Shown: positions 51,705 through 60,737 of the stretch, piece by piece | Layout of the letters: each line of letters begins with the position of its first letter | How positions within the stretch are numbered: the stretch's first letter is position 1 | Assembly (NCBI GenBank): GCA_028284605.1 | Contig: JANQRL010000046.1 | Coordinates: forward strand, 62,001-126,000 | From: Paracoccaceae bacterium | GTDB taxonomy: Bacteria; Pseudomonadota; Alphaproteobacteria; Rhodobacterales; Rhodobacteraceae | Direction: 5' to 3' | Length of the DNA: 64,000 bases | Translations under genes and position numbers: made by a program | Notes under the pieces: model-generated | Database searches by the model: none | What the model was told of the DNA's origin: nothing | The model's input: the letters and a program-made list of their open reading frames with translations, nothing else

Positions 51705-52964
51705 ATGCGTCGTGTTGTTGTGACAGGGCTCGGGCTGGTGACGCCGCTGGCGGACAGGGTCGAGGAAAGCTGGCGCCGGATTCTCGCCGGGCAGTCCGGG
51801 GCGGGGACGATCAGCCATTTCGACGCCTCCCATCTGGCCACGGATTATGCCTGCGAGGTGCCCCGGGGGGACGGCTCTGACGGCACGTTCCATGCCGAGA
51901 CCTATATGGAGCCCAAGGAGCAGCGGAAGGTCGACACCTTCATCCTCTTCGGCATGGCGGCGGCGGATCAGGCGGTGCGCGACGCGGGCTGGATGCCTGA
52001 GGACGAGGAGAGCCTGCTCAGGACCGGGGTGCTGGCCGGGTCGGGGATCGGCGGGCTCAACTCGATTGCCGAGAACGCGATTATCCTGAAGGAAAGGGGG
52101 CCGCGGCGCATCTCTCCGTTCTTCGTGCCTGGCGCGCTGATCAACCTGATTTCGGGACAGGTGGCGATCCGCTACGGGTTCAAGGGGCCGAACCATGCGG
52201 TGGTGACGGCCTGTTCGACGGGCGCCCATGCCATCGGCGACGCGGCGCGGATCATCAAATACGGCGCCGCCGATGTGATGATCGCGGGCGGCGCCGAGGC
52301 GGCGATCTGCGAGATCGGGATCGCCGGTTTCAATGCCTGCAAGGCGCTGAGCACCAAGCGCTCCGACGACCCGGCGGCGGCGAGCCGGCCCTATGACACC
52401 GACCGGGACGGGTTCGTGATGGGCGAAGGCGCCGGGATGGTCGTGCTGGAGGAGTATGAGCACGCGGTGAAGCGCGGGGCGAAGATCTATGCCGAGGTGC
52501 TGGGCTACGGCATGTCCGGGGACGCCTATCACATCACCGCGCCGTCGGAGGATGGCGAGGGCGGAGAGCGGTCCATGCGTGCGGCCTTGGCCGATGCCGG
52601 GCTGGAGCCTGCGGCCATCGACTACATCAACGCCCATGGCACCAGCACGATGGCCGATGTCATTGAACTCGGCGCGGTCGAACGGATGCTCGGCAATGCC
52701 GCCGGCAAGGTCACGATGTCGTCGACCAAATCGATGACCGGGCATCTCTTGGGGGCGGCCGGGGCCATCGAGGCGATCTTCTCGATCCTCGCGATCCGCG
52801 ATCAGGTCGCGCCGCCGACGATCAATCTCGACGATCCGGCGGTCGAAAGCCCCGTGGACCTTGCGCCCAATGCCAAGCGCGAGCGGGAGGTCAATGTGGC
52901 GCTGTCGAACTCCTTCGGCTTCGGCGGCACCAATGCGAGTGTGCTCTTCGGGAAGGTCGCCTAG
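51705..52964 (+). CDS. fabF: 3-oxoacyl-ACP synthase II (KAS II)
   Basis: 419 residues. Condensing enzyme of chain elongation. The Cys-His-His catalytic triad is visible in ACSTGAHAIG, NAHGTSTMAD and GHLLGAAGAI, with the gatekeeper region and NSFGFGGTN at the end. The start MRRVVVTGLGLVTPL is exact. The mltG ATG follows directly after its stop. A good Shine-Dalgarno GAGGTGAGG precedes it. Confidence 0.97.
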   Translation: MRRVVVTGLGLVTPLADRVEESWRRILAGQSGAGTISHFDASHLATDYACEVPRGDGSDGTFHAETYMEPKEQRKVDTFILFGMAAADQAVRDAGWMPEDEESLLRTGVLAGSGIGGLNSIAENAIILKERGPRRISPFFVPGALINLISGQVAIRYGFKGPNHAVVTACSTGAHAIGDAARIIKYGAADVMIAGGAEAAICEIGIAGFNACKALSTKRSDDPAAASRPYDTDRDGFVMGEGAGMVVLEEYEHAVKRGAKIYAEVLGYGMSGDAYHITAPSEDGEGGERSMRAALADAGLEPAAIDYINAHGTSTMADVIELGAVERMLGNAAGKVTMSSTKSMTGHLLGAAGAIEAIFSILAIRDQVAPPTINLDDPAVESPVDLAPNAKREREVNVALSNSFGFGGTNASVLFGKVA

Positions 52965-54137
52965 ATGTGGCGGAGCCTCGCGAGCAATGCGCTGACGCTT
53001 GCGATCGTGGTTCTGTTTCTGGCGGGTGGAACGGTGCTCTGGGCGACCCAGGAATACCGCAATGCGGGGCCGCTGGAGGCCGCGATCTGCCTTCAGGTCG
53101 AGAGCGGGTCGAACATGCGCGAGGTGAGCGAGGACCTCGTGGCGGAGGGCGCGATCTCCTCGCCGGCGATCTTTCGCATGGGGGCGGATTATTCGGAGAA
53201 GAGCCAGCTTCTGAAGGCGGGGAGTTTCCTGGTGCCGGAAGGGTCGTCGATGGAGGAGATCGTCGATCTGGTCACGGAAAGCGGGCGCAGCACCTGCGGG
53301 ACCGAGGTGGTCTATAGGGTCGGTGTGACGCGGCTCCTCGTCGAGGTCCGCGAGCTGAACCCCGAGACCCGGGCCTATGAGGAACTCGCGCGGTTCAATC
53401 CGGTCGAGGAGGCGGTGCCGGAGACCTATGAGGCGGTGAAGGCGCGGTCGGACACCCAGTACCGCGTCGTGCTCGCCGAGGGGGTGACGAGCTGGCAGAT
53501 CGTGCAGTCGCTCAACGCGCTCGACGTGCTGGACGGGGCGGTCGAGGACATCCCGGCGGAGGGCAGTCTGGCGCCGGACAGCTATGACATTGCGCCCGGC
53601 GGCCAGGTAGCGGAGGTGCTGGCGCGGATGTCGTCGGCGCAGGCGCGGATCATGTCCGAGGAATGGGCGGCGCGGGAGGAGGGGTTGCCCTACGAGACGC
53701 CCGCCGAAGCGCTCATCATGGCGTCCATCGTGGAGAAAGAGACCTCTCTGCCCGAGGAGCGGCCGGTGGTGGCCAGCGTCTTCGTCAACCGGCTGAACCG
53801 GGGGATGCGGCTTCAGACCGACCCGACGGTGATCTATGGCGTGACCGAGGGGCGCGGGGTTCTGGGCCGGGGCATCCGGCAGAGCGAGTTGCGGGCGGAG
53901 AATCCCTGGAACACCTACGTGATCGACGGGCTGCCGATCACGCCGATTGCCAACCCGGGCCGAGCGGCGATCGAGGCGGCGCTGAACCCCGACGAGACCG
54001 ATTTCATCTTCTTCGTCGCGGACGGGACCGGGGGCCACGCCTTTGCCACCAATCTCGACGACCACAACCGCAATGTCGCGGTCTGGCGTCAGATCGAGGC
54101 CGAACGCGAAGCGGCGGAAGCGGCGGCCGGAGAATAG
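52965..54137 (+). CDS. mltG: Endolytic transglycosylase MltG (YceG-like)
   Basis: 390 residues. MltG cleaves nascent glycan strands and ends peptidoglycan elongation. The N-terminal membrane helix (about 8-27) is followed by a LysM-like subdomain (GSNMREVSEDLVAEGAI) and the catalytic domain with the ASIVEKET motif (Glu as the catalytic acid), then LQTDPTVIYG, NTYVIDGLPITPIANPG and FFVADGTGGHAFA. It starts immediately after fabF. It ends just before the GTA cluster, a neighbourhood I recognise from other Rhodobacterales. Confidence 0.94.
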   Translation: MWRSLASNALTLAIVVLFLAGGTVLWATQEYRNAGPLEAAICLQVESGSNMREVSEDLVAEGAISSPAIFRMGADYSEKSQLLKAGSFLVPEGSSMEEIVDLVTESGRSTCGTEVVYRVGVTRLLVEVRELNPETRAYEELARFNPVEEAVPETYEAVKARSDTQYRVVLAEGVTSWQIVQSLNALDVLDGAVEDIPAEGSLAPDSYDIAPGGQVAEVLARMSSAQARIMSEEWAAREEGLPYETPAEALIMASIVEKETSLPEERPVVASVFVNRLNRGMRLQTDPTVIYGVTEGRGVLGRGIRQSELRAENPWNTYVIDGLPITPIANPGRAAIEAALNPDETDFIFFVADGTGGHAFATNLDDHNRNVAVWRQIEAEREAAEAAAGE

Positions 54138-54187
54138 AAAAACCCTTTTCAACAAAGGCTTAACGGTGCGTTCGGCGGATCGTTTGC

Positions 54188-54216
54188 TTGACTTCGGCAG
54201 GTCGCTCAACTATAGG
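54188..54216 (+). promoter_or_regulatory. Promoter candidate of the GTA cluster
   Basis: TTGACT and TATAGG with a 17-bp spacer, between mltG and the first GTA gene; the predicted leader is about 75 nt and contains an orphan Shine-Dalgarno hairpin at 54231-54247 (AGGAGG...CTCCTCC). Confidence 0.5.
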
Positions 54217-54295
54217 TTGTGGTCCGGCTGAAGGAGGATACTCCTCCGGCCCCGCACCGCGACCGGCGAAAGATCGCCCCCAACAGGTCCCTGTC

Positions 54296-54640
54296 ATGGA
54301 GAAAGCCCTTTCGGAGCTCAAAGAGCTCGCAGAGGAGCACAAGAAGCTGATCATCAGGAACCGTCTGCTGCTGAAGACCGTCAGCGACGTGCTCTACGAC
54401 ATCCTCAATCGCGTGAAGGACGGCCAGGGCCAACATCTCAAGACCCTGGTCGACCGCCAGTCTGATCTGGCCACCGTCCTGCGCCGCGCCGATGAAATCG
54501 AGAGGAAATACGATGAATGGCTCGCCAGCCACACCGGAGCCCTCGCCGCCGGTGAGATCGACCTCGACAGTCTTCGGGACGAGATCGGGGGCCGCCTGGA
54601 TCAGCTCCGCGACGCGGGTGGTCCAGAAGACGTTCCTTGA
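54296..54640 (+). CDS. GTA g1-type small terminase subunit
   Basis: 114 residues from the ATG of MEKALSE. All-alpha and charged, with predicted coiled-coil segments (SELKELAEEHKKLIIRNRLLLKTVSDVLYDILNRV and DRQSDLATVLRRADEIERKYDEW). Position before the large terminase matches g1 of the R. capsulatus GTA, the TerS-like protein that guides packaging without sequence specificity. There is no HTH visible. The Shine-Dalgarno is weak (CAACAGGTCC). The end overlaps the large terminase start by about 130 bp. Confidence 0.76.
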   Translation: MEKALSELKELAEEHKKLIIRNRLLLKTVSDVLYDILNRVKDGQGQHLKTLVDRQSDLATVLRRADEIERKYDEWLASHTGALAAGEIDLDSLRDEIGGRLDQLRDAGGPEDVP

Positions 54641-55922
54641 CGGGCTGACCGACCGGCAGCTCCTCGGGCTGGCCTATCTCTTCGAGTTCTGGGCACTGCC
54701 GCACCAGCTGCCGCCGGAGGGCGACTGGCATGGCTGGGTGATCCTCGGCGGGCGCGGGGCGGGCAAGACCCGGGCCGGGGCGGAATGGGTCCGGTCGATG
54801 GTCGAGGGCAGCCGTCCGGGCATGCCGGGTCCGGCGCGGCGGGTGGCGCTGATCGGGGAAACCCTCGATCAGGGTCGCGAGGTCATGGTGTTCGGCGATA
54901 GCGGGATCATGGCCTGTTCGCCCCCGGACCGGCGCCCGGAATGGCTCGCCACGCGGCGGATGCTGCGCTGGCCGAACGGGGCGGCGGCGCAGCTTTTTTC
55001 CGCCCACGATCCGGAGGCGCTGCGGGGGCCGCAATTCGACGCCGCCTGGCTCGACGAATTCGCGAAATGGAAACGCGCCGAGGAGACCCTCGACATGCTG
55101 CTCTTCGGGCTCCGGCTCGGCGACACGCCGCGATTCTGCATGACGACGACGCCGCGCAACCGGAAGATCCTGCGCGATCTCTTGGAGCGGGACAGTATCG
55201 TCTCGACCCATGCGCCGACCTCGGCCAACCGGGCGCATCTGGCGGCCTCGTTCCTGGCGGAGATCGAAGAGCGCTATGGCGGCACGCGGCTCGGGCGGCA
55301 GGAGCTGGAAGGGGTGTTGCTGTCGGATATCGACGGGGCGCTATGGACGGCGGAGATGCTGATCGGCTGTCTGGTCGATGCGGCGCCGCAGCTTGACCGG
55401 ATCGTCGTGGCGGTCGATCCGCCAGTGACCGGGCACAAGACCTCCGATGCCTGCGGGATCGTCGTGGCGGGCGCGGTCTATGGCGGCACGCCCGAGGCGT
55501 GGCGGGCCTATGTCCTCGAAGACGCGACCGTGGCGCAAGCCTCGCCCGCGGCCTGGGCGAAGCGGGCGGTGGAGGCGGTTCGGGTCCATGGCGCGGATCG
55601 CCTCGTGGCGGAGGTGAACCAGGGCGGGGCGCTGGTGGAGAGCGTGATCAGGGGCCTCGACCCGCTGATCCCGTTCCGCGCGGTTCATGCCACGCGGTCC
55701 AAGGGGGTTCGGGCGGAGCCCGTCGCGGCGCTTTACGAACAGGGCCGGGTGGCGCATCTGCGCGGGCTCGGCGCGCTGGAGGACGAGATGGCGCTGATGA
55801 CGCCGACCTCCTTCGGCGGCACCGGCTCGCCGGATCGCGTGGATGCCCTGGTCTGGGCGCTGACCGATCTGATGATCGAACCGGCGATGCGCTGGCGGCG
55901 CCCGTCGCTCCGGATGCTCTGA
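54513..55922 (+). CDS. GTA g2-type large terminase
   Basis: 469 residues from the ATG preceded by GAGAGGAAATACG. The ATPase/nuclease packages DNA into the prohead. Walker A is GGRGAGKT near residue 80, Walker B FDAAWLDEF near 180 and the nuclease acidic residues VAVDPPVTG near 300 and the SPDRVDALVWAL stretch near the end. The block LFEFWALPHQLPPEGDWHGWVI is the GTA hallmark. The first 40 residues are Ser/Pro-rich and overlap g1; in other GTAs this gene starts later, so the start is uncertain. Confidence 0.93.
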   Translation: MNGSPATPEPSPPVRSTSTVFGTRSGAAWISSATRVVQKTFLDGLTDRQLLGLAYLFEFWALPHQLPPEGDWHGWVILGGRGAGKTRAGAEWVRSMVEGSRPGMPGPARRVALIGETLDQGREVMVFGDSGIMACSPPDRRPEWLATRRMLRWPNGAAAQLFSAHDPEALRGPQFDAAWLDEFAKWKRAEETLDMLLFGLRLGDTPRFCMTTTPRNRKILRDLLERDSIVSTHAPTSANRAHLAASFLAEIEERYGGTRLGRQELEGVLLSDIDGALWTAEMLIGCLVDAAPQLDRIVVAVDPPVTGHKTSDACGIVVAGAVYGGTPEAWRAYVLEDATVAQASPAAWAKRAVEAVRVHGADRLVAEVNQGGALVESVIRGLDPLIPFRAVHATRSKGVRAEPVAALYEQGRVAHLRGLGALEDEMALMTPTSFGGTGSPDRVDALVWALTDLMIEPAMRWRRPSLRML

Positions 55923-56032
55923 GCGGCGCGCAACACCGGCCGCGCGGTGGCCACGCCCCGAATTAAGCCCCCTGCGGCATCTTCCCCTCAAGACGCGCAA
56001 GGCCGGCGACGGTCCGCCCGAAGGAGACATGC

Positions 56033-57229
56033 ATGTTCGATTTTCTCAGACGTGGCCGGGATGGCGGGACCGAGGCGGTGGGCGAGGTGAAAGCCTCGGC
56101 CACGGGCCGTATCGTGGCCTGGCCGTCAGGCGGCCGCGTCGCCTGGTCGCCGCGCGACACCGTTTCCCTGACCAAGACCGGGTTCAGCGGGAATCCGGTG
56201 GGCTTTCGCGCGGTCAAGCTGATCGCCGAGGCCGCCGCCGCCCTGCCGGTGCTGCTGCAGGACAAGGCGCGGCGCTATGAGACCCATCCGGTCTTGTCCC
56301 TGATGGCGCGGCCCAATGCCGGGCAGGGGCGGGCGGAGCTTCTCGAGGCGCTCTTCGGCCAGCTCCTCCTGACCGGGAATGCCTATGTCGAGGCGGTGGG
56401 TCTTGAGGGCCTGCCGGTGGAACTGCATGTGCTGCGCTCGGACCGGATGTCGCTGGTGCCGGGGCCGGATGGCTGGCCCACGGCCTATGAATACCGGGTC
56501 GGCGGCAAGGTGCATCGGTTCAACGTGGCCGAGGGGCTGAGCCCGGTCTGCCATATCCGCAGCTTCCATCCCCAGGACGACCATTACGGGCTTTCGCCGA
56601 TGCAGGCGGCGGCGACGGCGGTGGATGTCCATAATGCGGCCTCGCGCTGGTCCAAGGCGCTGCTCGACAATGCGGCACGGCCCTCGGGCGCTATCGTCTA
56701 CAAGGGCGGCGATGGGCAGGCGCATCTGAGCGCCGATCAGTACGACCGGCTGCTGACCGAGATGGAGAGCCAGCATCAGGGCGCGCGCAATGCCGGGCGG
56801 CCGATGCTACTCGAAGGTGGGCTCGACTGGAAGCCGATGGGCTTCTCGCCCTCCGACATGGAATTCCAGAAGACCAAGGAGGCCGCGGCGCGGGAGATCG
56901 CGACGGCCTTCGGCGTGCCGCCGATGATGCTCGGCATCCCGGGCGACGCCACTTACGCGAACTATCAGGAGGCGAACCGGGCCTTCTACCGGCTGACCGT
57001 CCTGCCGCTCGCCCAGCGGGTGACCGGGGCGCTGGCGGCCTGGCTCTCGGACCTCTCGGGCGAGGAGATCGAACTGAGGCCCGATCCCGATCAGATCCCG
57101 GCACTGGCCGTGGAACGGGAGGCGCAATGGCGCCGGATCGGGGCGGCCGACTTCCTGACCGATGCCGAGAAACGCAGCCTACTCGGCCTGCCGAGCCTCG
57201 AGATGGGCGAGGGCGACGATGCCGAATGA
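56033..57229 (+). CDS. GTA g3-type portal protein (HK97 family)
   Basis: 398 residues. The dodecameric ring at the head vertex through which DNA enters. The blocks NPVGFRAVKLIAEAAAALPVLLQDK, FGQLLLTGNAYVEAVG, HIRSFHPQDDHYGLSPMQAA, the TKEAAAREIATAFGVPPMMLG segment and the YANYQEANRAFYRLTVLPL segment are standard for HK97 portals. There is a 110-bp gap before it, the largest of the early cluster. It overlaps g3.5 by 11 bp. Confidence 0.95.
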   Translation: MFDFLRRGRDGGTEAVGEVKASATGRIVAWPSGGRVAWSPRDTVSLTKTGFSGNPVGFRAVKLIAEAAAALPVLLQDKARRYETHPVLSLMARPNAGQGRAELLEALFGQLLLTGNAYVEAVGLEGLPVELHVLRSDRMSLVPGPDGWPTAYEYRVGGKVHRFNVAEGLSPVCHIRSFHPQDDHYGLSPMQAAATAVDVHNAASRWSKALLDNAARPSGAIVYKGGDGQAHLSADQYDRLLTEMESQHQGARNAGRPMLLEGGLDWKPMGFSPSDMEFQKTKEAAAREIATAFGVPPMMLGIPGDATYANYQEANRAFYRLTVLPLAQRVTGALAAWLSDLSGEEIELRPDPDQIPALAVEREAQWRRIGAADFLTDAEKRSLLGLPSLEMGEGDDAE

Positions 57230-57419
57230 GGACAACAGCACAGAGGCGGCCCGCCCCGGCGGCGTGCGCATTTCGGATTTCTGGTTCGCCCGGATCGAAC
57301 TGCGCCTGTCCCGGCTCGAGAGCATGGTCGAGCGCCTGGAGCGGCATCTCTGGATGCTGATCTACGCCGCCGGCGCGGTGCTGGTGATCGAAGGGCTGCG
57401 CGCCCTGGCCGCGATTTGA
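57219..57419 (+). CDS. GTA g3.5-type head-formation protein
   Basis: 66 residues. A basic/amphipathic segment (ISDFWFARIELRLSRLESMVERLERHLW) followed by a hydrophobic helix (MLIYAAGAVLVIEGL). Position between portal and protease equals g3.5 in R. capsulatus, a small protein required for head formation. The membrane-like helix is unusual for a capsid protein. Confidence 0.82.
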   Translation: MPNEDNSTEAARPGGVRISDFWFARIELRLSRLESMVERLERHLWMLIYAAGAVLVIEGLRALAAI

Positions 57420-57433
57420 GGAGAGCGAGAGCG

Positions 57434-57976
57434 ATGGACCTTGAGCACAAACTCTGCCGCCTCGGCGCGGAGCTGACGATCACCGATGGCGCTGTCGTCG
57501 AGGGCTATGCCTCGCTCTTCGGCAAGGCAGATCAGGGCGGAGATGTCGTGGAAACAGGCGCTTACGGCGCGTCCTTGAAGCGGCTCGCCCGAACCGGCGG
57601 CCGGGTGAAGATGCTCTGGCAGCACGATCCGGCGCAGCCCATCGGAATCTGGGACGAGGTGCGCGAGGACGACCGGGGCCTCTGGGTCAAGGGCCGCATC
57701 CTGACCGAGATCGAGAAGGGCCGCGAGGCGGCGGCGCTGATCGGGGCCGGGGCCATCGACGGGCTGTCGATCGGCTACCGCACCGTTCGGGCGCGGAAGA
57801 ATGACAAGGGCATCCGGCTCTTGTGCGAGCTGGAGCTTTGGGAAGTGTCCCTGGTGACCTTTCCGATGCTTCCCGATGCGCGGGTCGGGGCCAAGGGGGA
57901 CGACCCCGAGGCCCGGGCGATGCGTGACCTGGCGCACGTGTTTCGCGATGCGCGGCGCCTGCTGGCCCGAGAGTGA
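57434..57976 (+). CDS. GTA g4-type prohead protease (HK97 family)
   Basis: 180 residues. The S78-type serine protease processes capsid proteins in the prohead. Catalytic His is in LWQHDPAQPIG and Ser in DGLSIGYR, both in the expected order, with VEGYASLFGKADQGGDVV at the N-terminus and LWEVSLVTFPMLPDA near the end. It lies 14 bp after g3.5 and 37 bp before the capsid gene. Confidence 0.94.
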   Translation: MDLEHKLCRLGAELTITDGAVVEGYASLFGKADQGGDVVETGAYGASLKRLARTGGRVKMLWQHDPAQPIGIWDEVREDDRGLWVKGRILTEIEKGREAAALIGAGAIDGLSIGYRTVRARKNDKGIRLLCELELWEVSLVTFPMLPDARVGAKGDDPEARAMRDLAHVFRDARRLLARE

Positions 57977-58013
57977 TGCCGGCGTTTCACCCCTGAGAAG
58001 CAAGGACAAGGCG

Positions 58014-59195
58014 ATGCCCGAAAAGACCCCCAGGGCCCGGGCCGGGGAGACGCTCTCTCCGGCTGCGGAGCTGACCAATGCGATGAGCGATTTCATCAGC
58101 GACTTCAAGACTTTCACGACTGACATCCACAGCAAACTCGAGAAACAGGACAACCGCATGAACAAGCTCGACCGAAAGACCGTTCTGGCGGCGCGCCCGG
58201 CGCTGCAGACCGCCGCCGAAACCCACGCCCCGCACCAGAAGGCCTTTGCCGCCTATCTGCGGTCGGGCGATGACGATGCGCTGCGCGGGCTGGAGCTCGA
58301 AGGCAAGGCGCTGAGCACCGCCGTGGCCGCCGACGGAGGCTATCTGGTCGATCCGCAGACCGCGGAAGCGATCCAGAGCACGCTCTCGTCCACCGCCTCG
58401 ATCCGGGCCATCGCCAATGTGGTGAATGTCGATGCCACCTCCTATGACGTGCTGATCGACCATACCGAGATGGGTGCCGGCTGGGCCGACGAGACCACCG
58501 CGACGGCTGAGACCGACACGCCGCAGATCGACCGGATCTCGATCCCGCTGCATGAGCTGTCGGCGCTGCCGAAAGCGTCGCAGCGGCTCCTCGACGACAG
58601 TGCTTTCGACATCGAAGGCTGGCTCGCCGAGCGGATCGCGAACAAGTTCGCGCGCTCCGAGGCGGCGGCCTTCGTCAATGGCGACGGGACCGACAAGCCC
58701 CTGGGCTTTCTCCAGAGCACCATCGTCGACAATGCGGCCTGGGCCTGGGACAGCATCGGCTATGTGCCGAGCGGGGCGGATGCCGATTTCGGCAGTGCCG
58801 ATGCGCTGATCGATCTGGTCTATGCGCTGGGCGCCGAATACCGCGCCAATGCAACCTTCGTGATGAATTCGCGGACGGCCGGTCGCGTGCGCAAGCTGAA
58901 GGACAATGATGGCCGCTTCCTGTGGTCGGACGGTCTGGCCGCCGGTGAACCGGCGCGTCTGCTCGGCTATCCGGTGCTGGTCTGCGAGGACATGCCGGAT
59001 GTGGCGCTCGGGGCCGATGCCATCGCCTTCGGCGATTTCGGTGCCGGCTACACCATCGCCGAACGCCCCGACCTGCGGGTGCTGCGCGATCCGTTCTCGG
59101 CGAAGCCGCATGTCCTCTTCTATGCGACGAAGCGCGTCGGCGGGGCGGTGAGCGATTTCGCCGCGATCAAGGTGATGCGGTTCTCGGCCACCTGA
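58014..59195 (+). CDS. GTA g5-type major capsid protein (HK97 fold)
   Basis: 393 residues. The first about 105 residues form the scaffold-like delta domain with a coiled coil (FISDFKTFTTDIHSKLEKQDNRMNKL), expected to be removed by the g4 protease. The capsid domain begins near DGGYLVDPQTAEAIQ and runs through TATAETDTPQID, LDDSAFDIEGWLAERIA and FVNGDGTDKPLGFL to the terminal VMRFSAT. It is the most abundant particle protein; a strong hairpin follows the stop. Confidence 0.97.
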   Translation: MPEKTPRARAGETLSPAAELTNAMSDFISDFKTFTTDIHSKLEKQDNRMNKLDRKTVLAARPALQTAAETHAPHQKAFAAYLRSGDDDALRGLELEGKALSTAVAADGGYLVDPQTAEAIQSTLSSTASIRAIANVVNVDATSYDVLIDHTEMGAGWADETTATAETDTPQIDRISIPLHELSALPKASQRLLDDSAFDIEGWLAERIANKFARSEAAAFVNGDGTDKPLGFLQSTIVDNAAWAWDSIGYVPSGADADFGSADALIDLVYALGAEYRANATFVMNSRTAGRVRKLKDNDGRFLWSDGLAAGEPARLLGYPVLVCEDMPDVALGADAIAFGDFGAGYTIAERPDLRVLRDPFSAKPHVLFYATKRVGGAVSDFAAIKVMRFSAT

Positions 59196-59211
59196 GCCGG
59201 GCAAGAGCAAG

Positions 59212-59246
59212 GCCCGTCCCCGCCGTGAGTCGGGAGCGGGACGGGC
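59212..59246 (+). promoter_or_regulatory. Intercistronic hairpin after the major capsid gene
   Basis: GCCCGTCCC and GGGACGGGC make a perfect 9-bp stem around 17 nt in the 144-bp gap before the connector gene. There is no T-run, so it is more likely an mRNA-stabilising or attenuating element that raises capsid level over downstream genes. Confidence 0.5.
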
Positions 59247-59339
59247 AGGCGGCCGGAGCGCCCGGTCGCCTGTCGCCGAAGACGGCGCCCCGGGCGCCCA
59301 GCCCAGCGCCGGCCGATGCGCGGAAGACGGAGTGAATTC

Positions 59340-59939
59340 ATGATGTTGATCGAAGAGACCACCCTGCCGCAGGCGGCGCTGCCGATCAGCCAGTTCCGCG
59401 AGCATCTGCGGCTCGGCTCCGGCTTTTCCGACGACGGACTTCAGGACCCGGTGCTGGAGAGCTATCTGCGCGCGGCGATCGCGGCGATCGAGGCGCGCAC
59501 CGGCAAGATCCTGATCGAGCGCGAGTTTTCCTGGACCCTGACGGAATGGCGCAATGCCGTCGAACAGGCGCTGCCGCTGGCCCCGGTTAACATGATCCTC
59601 GACGTCGTGCTGATGGACGGGGAGGGCGGCGAGAGTGTGGTCGACCGTGCGCTCTGGCGGCTCGTCCCGGACATGCAGCGGCCGGCGATTGCGGCGCAGG
59701 GGGCCTGCCTGCCCGCGATCCCGCAGAACGGGGCGGCGCGGCTGCGGCTGCTGGTCGGCTTCGGGCCCGATTGGGGCGACCTGCCGGCCGATCTCGGCCA
59801 GGCGGTGCTGATGCTTGCCGCTTACTACTACGAACACCGCCACGAGGTGGCTCTGGGCGGCGCCGGGCTGCCGTACAGCGTGAACGCTCTGATCGAACGC
59901 TACCGCGCGGTGCGGCTCACTGCGGGAGGCGCATCGTGA
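59340..59939 (+). CDS. GTA g6-type head-tail connector
   Basis: 199 residues, the gp6-like helical adaptor ring below the portal. The motif YLRAAIAAIEARTGKILI near residues 42-60, the FSWTLTEWR segment and the late ADLGQAVLMLAAYYYEHRHEV block match head-tail connector proteins. The ATG chosen is the first of two, with GGAG upstream. The end overlaps the next gene. Confidence 0.9.
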   Translation: MMLIEETTLPQAALPISQFREHLRLGSGFSDDGLQDPVLESYLRAAIAAIEARTGKILIEREFSWTLTEWRNAVEQALPLAPVNMILDVVLMDGEGGESVVDRALWRLVPDMQRPAIAAQGACLPAIPQNGAARLRLLVGFGPDWGDLPADLGQAVLMLAAYYYEHRHEVALGGAGLPYSVNALIERYRAVRLTAGGAS

Positions 59940-60274
59940 CCCTTCCGATGCTGAACCGCAAACTCGTGCTGGAGGCGCCTGAGCGGGTTGCCGACGGGGC
60001 CGGCGGCTTTGCCGAGACCTGGGTCGCGCGCGGCACCCATTGGGCCGAGATCCGCCCCGGCACCGGCAACGAAATCCGTGGCGTTCTGACCGCTTTGTCC
60101 CGGGTGCCGTACCGGATCACCGTGCGCGCCACGCCGGCCGGCGCCGACAGCCGGCCGCGCCCGGAACAGCGGTTTCGCGACGGCACACGGCTCTTTCATA
60201 TCCTCGCCGTCACCGAGCGTGAGACCGACGGCCGTTACCTGACCTGTCATGCCGAAGAGGAGGTCGTCGGATGA
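59936..60274 (+). CDS. GTA g7-type head-tail adaptor (head closure protein)
   Basis: 112 residues from a GTG with GGGAGG 6 bp upstream and a 4-bp overlap with the connector gene. The head-closure fold is seen as NRKLVLEAPERVADGAGGFAETWVARGTHWAEIRP, then RVPYRITVRATP, RFRDGTRLFHILAVTERE and a final YLTCHAEEE. It seals the head and links it to the tail. Confidence 0.9.
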   Translation: MTLPMLNRKLVLEAPERVADGAGGFAETWVARGTHWAEIRPGTGNEIRGVLTALSRVPYRITVRATPAGADSRPRPEQRFRDGTRLFHILAVTERETDGRYLTCHAEEEVVG

Positions 60275-60681
60275 GTTATGCCATCTCCGGTCCGCTCCAA
60301 GCCGCGGTCTATCAGAGGCTCGCGGCGGATACCGGGCTCTCGGCCCTGGTCGGTGGCGCGATCTACGACGCGTTGCCGCCGGGCGATCTGCCGCCGCTCT
60401 ATGTCACGCTCGGCCAGGAGCTGGTGCGGGACCGGTCCGACAAGACCGGCGCGGGCGCGGAGCACGAATTCACCGTCGCGGTGGTCACCGAGGCGGCCGG
60501 CTTTGCCGAAGCCAAACAAGCCGCGGCGGCGATCAGCGATGCGCTCGTTGATGCGTCCTTGACGCTCAGCCGCGGCACGCTCGTTTCGCTGAACTTCCAC
60601 AAAGCGCGGGCGGCCCGGGTCGGGACCGGGGCCCAGCGCCGGATCGATCTGACCTTTCGCGCCCGTGTCGACGACGGCTGA
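60271..60681 (+). CDS. GTA g8-type tail terminator, DUF3168
   Basis: 136 residues. The DUF3168 tail completion protein: LQAAVYQRLAADTGLSALVGGAIYDALP near the start, LPPLYVTLGQE, FTVAVVTEAAGFAEAKQAAAAISDAL and the last strand RIDLTFRARVDD. Overlaps the head-tail adaptor by ATGA. Confidence 0.92.
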   Translation: MSYAISGPLQAAVYQRLAADTGLSALVGGAIYDALPPGDLPPLYVTLGQELVRDRSDKTGAGAEHEFTVAVVTEAAGFAEAKQAAAAISDALVDASLTLSRGTLVSLNFHKARAARVGTGAQRRIDLTFRARVDDG

Positions 60682-60737
60682 GCGGCCGGGAAATTGGCCT
60701 GACGCAACCCAGATAGCAACCATTCGGAGTGACAGAC

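Noticed and set aside
54160-54175. TTAAC half-site as a CtrA box before the GTA cluster
   Set aside because: Only one half is present; the second TTAA at the N7 spacing is missing.
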